DNA from: Cyanobacteriota bacterium
GTDB lineage: Bacteria > Cyanobacteriota > Cyanobacteriia > Leptolyngbyales > Leptolyngbyaceae
NCBI GenBank assembly: GCA_027482985.1
Contig: JAIXVO010000506.1
Location: forward strand, 1 to 5,851
DNA: 5,851 nucleotides
Reading direction: 5' to 3'
In this document: in pieces, positions 4,742 through 5,851 of the stretch
Position numbering within the stretch: the stretch's first letter is position 1
Layout of the letters: each line of letters opens with the position of its first letter
Translations under genes and position numbers: made by a program
The notes under the pieces: generated by a model
Seen by the model: the letters and a program-made list of their open reading frames with translations, nothing else
Database searches by the model: none
Told to the model about the DNA's origin: nothing

Positions 4742-4772
4742 GAGGGTAGGGGCACTGCTTGTGGATACCCTC
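4742..4772. repeat. Short inverted repeat GAGGGTA/TACCCTC
   Basis: GAGGGTA (4742-4748) and TACCCTC (4766-4772) are perfect 7-base complements with a 17-base loop. GTAGGGGCA-type sequence, as found here, is another frequent cyanobacterial intergenic hairpin theme. No U-run follows on either strand. Confidence 0.4.
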
Positions 4773-4783
4773 ACCACCGGGGG

Positions 4784-4806
4784 GTAGGGACAAGACCGAC
4801 CCCTAC
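4784..4806. repeat. Short inverted repeat GTAGGG/CCCTAC
   Basis: GTAGGG (4784-4789) and CCCTAC (4801-4806) pair across 11 bases just beyond the stop of the beta-helix gene. The placement would suit a 3' hairpin for that transcript, but there is no T-run on the - strand after it. I treat it as a dispersed hairpin repeat with possible 3'-end protection only. Confidence 0.35.
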
Positions 4807-4833
4807 GAAACCAAGGGTTATGAGTGATTCAGG

Positions 4834-5851
4834 CTAGAATCCACAGGTGCCGGGGGGAACGCTAGTGCCTGACCAATTGCCCAGATTCAAGGTGGTCACG
4901 GTATTGTTGGTGCCTAAGTTTGCACCATCTTCCACCTGAATTTGACCCAGGAGACTGAGATCATCTAGACTCAGCGTGCCAATTACATTGTTTTGCCCTT
5001 GCAAACACTGATTGGCACCTGGCCCAAAGGTGAGCGCATCCACGTCACTACCAGGATTGCCTATGATCGTATTGCCGCGCAGGGCACCTTGCATCGTTGC
5101 GGCTGGGAAAGTGGCGATCGCGAGCCCCGTTATACCATTGTTGGCGATCGTGTTGCCTTGTGCTAAAAAGCGGAGTTGTCCATTCACATCAGCCGTAAAG
5201 GTGACACCGTTAGTTAGATTATTGAGAATCACGTTATTCAGCAAGTTAGCAGTGACTCGCGATTGATCGATCGCACCAATCAAAATGCCATCATTCTGAT
5301 TACTACCGATCGCATTATTCGTGACATTAATCGTACTGATAGACTGATTATTGCCTAGCGCTAGAATGCCAAATTGTTGGTTACTGGCAATCGTATTCCC
5401 AGCGAGTGTGATTTGTGCCTGGGCATTGTCCGACAATAACACTGCCGCCCCACTCTGTTGGTTATTCGCCAACGTATTTCGAGCAATGTTGAAAGTACCC
5501 TGAGCAGTGCCTTCCACATCAATATTGACCCCATTTTCCTGGTTGCTCGTGATGGTATTATCCGCCGCGTTAACAGTGCCATTGGCAGCATCAAACAGTC
5601 GTAGATCAAGACCGTTACCCGTGCCGCCCACCAAGCCGTTGTTGGCGATCGCATTATTGAGGATGGTGACATTCCCGATCGCATTATTTCGCAGTTCCAC
5701 GCTAACCCCATCCGCTCCGGTGACAGTGCCATTGTTGGCAATCTGGTTCCGAGCCAGTAGGAGATCCACCTGCCCCTGATTGTTATTCAGTGCGACCCCT
5801 GCCCCACGCGCCTGCTGAATGGTGTTGTCGGTAATGGTGACCGCACCCTGG
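4834..5851 (-). CDS. Right-handed parallel beta-helix repeat protein, C-terminal part (5' end outside window)
   Basis: The frame is open from the window edge to the TAG at 4834-4836, giving about 338 visible residues. The GTG at 5769 is internal: upstream codons continue the same repeat (TDNTIQQARGAGVALNNNQG). The protein is built of coils carrying N-[TAVQ]-[IL]-x-x-N-(N/Q)-x-x-G-[VIA], for example NTITSNQENGV, NTIASNQQFGI and NAIGSNQNDGI, typical of pectate-lyase-like beta-helices with Asn ladders. From the motif at 5559 to that at 5073 the spacing is exactly 27 residues six times running. The last 75 residues leave the repeat and contain two Cys, including a GTCGF terminus, suggesting a disulfide-closed cap. 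It is rich in Asn, Thr, Gly and Ala and poor in Lys, as in exported or surface proteins. Catalytic activity cannot be judged. The signal peptide, if any, is outside the window. Confidence 0.85.
   Translation of the reverse strand, partial: QGAVTITDNTIQQARGAGVALNNNQGQVDLLLARNQIANNGTVTGADGVSVELRNNAIGNVTILNNAIANNGLVGGTGNGLDLRLFDAANGTVNAADNTITSNQENGVNIDVEGTAQGTFNIARNTLANNQQSGAAVLLSDNAQAQITLAGNTIASNQQFGILALGNNQSISTINVTNNAIGSNQNDGILIGAIDQSRVTANLLNNVILNNLTNGVTFTADVNGQLRFLAQGNTIANNGITGLAIATFPAATMQGALRGNTIIGNPGSDVDALTFGPGANQCLQGQNNVIGTLSLDDLSLLGQIQVEDGANLGTNNTVTTLNLGNWSGTSVPPGTCGF

Noticed and set aside
4570..4755. 61-residue - strand frame in the gap upstream of the ABM gene
   Set aside because: It crosses the palindromic repeat, has no motif, and its composition does not resemble the neighbouring genes.
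5767..5769. GTG as the start of the beta-helix gene
   Set aside because: The frame stays open to the window edge and the upstream codons continue the same N-T-I repeat about 26 residues earlier, so the gene starts outside the window.

Overview
The window reads as cyanobacterial chromosome. It carries psb28, a photosystem II assembly gene confined to oxygenic phototrophs. The octamer GCGATCGC (HIP1) occurs nine times in 5.85 kb, where chance would give about 0.1. The intergenic gaps hold short palindromic repeats (core GAGACGTGCC..GGCACGTCTC) and TCAGGAGTCAG-type repeats of the kind scattered through cyanobacterial genomes. I cannot name the genus.

Layout. Bases 1-581 hold no credible gene. 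They contain purine-rich and pyrimidine-rich tracts, TCAGGAGTCAG repeats in opposite orientations, several palindromes and a degenerate 25-bp tandem series, arranged roughly as an inverted structure. Psb28 (582-920, +) follows and ends about 110 bases before a strong intrinsic terminator (1031-1065). After another repeat module (1111-1205) comes a catabolic cluster on the + strand: a GntR/FCD regulator (1254-2003), OHCU decarboxylase uraD (2006-2503) two bases later, and an M20-family allantoate amidohydrolase/carbamoylase (2624-3883). The same 13-bp palindrome, GTATAC-N-GTATAC, precedes both the regulator (1228-1240) and the amidohydrolase (2579-2591). This makes a two-operator local regulon.

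Convergent to this cluster on the - strand is a small protein with two ABM-like ferredoxin-fold repeats (3931-4545). A hairpin with a U-run at the junction suits it as terminator. A 288-base gap (4546-4833) carries another palindromic repeat and two short inverted repeats. The right end is the C-terminal part of a secreted-type right-handed beta-helix protein (4834 to beyond 5851, -) with a striking 27-residue periodicity.

Functional reading. UraD makes S-allantoin from OHCU at the end of urate oxidation. An allantoate amidohydrolase would act two steps later and release ammonia. With a dedicated FCD regulator, the cluster looks like inducible use of purine or ureide nitrogen. Uricase, HIU hydrolase and allantoinase are not in this window, so the pathway is incomplete here and the amidohydrolase substrate is inferred from context. 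Psb28, the ABM protein and the beta-helix protein appear to be unrelated neighbours.
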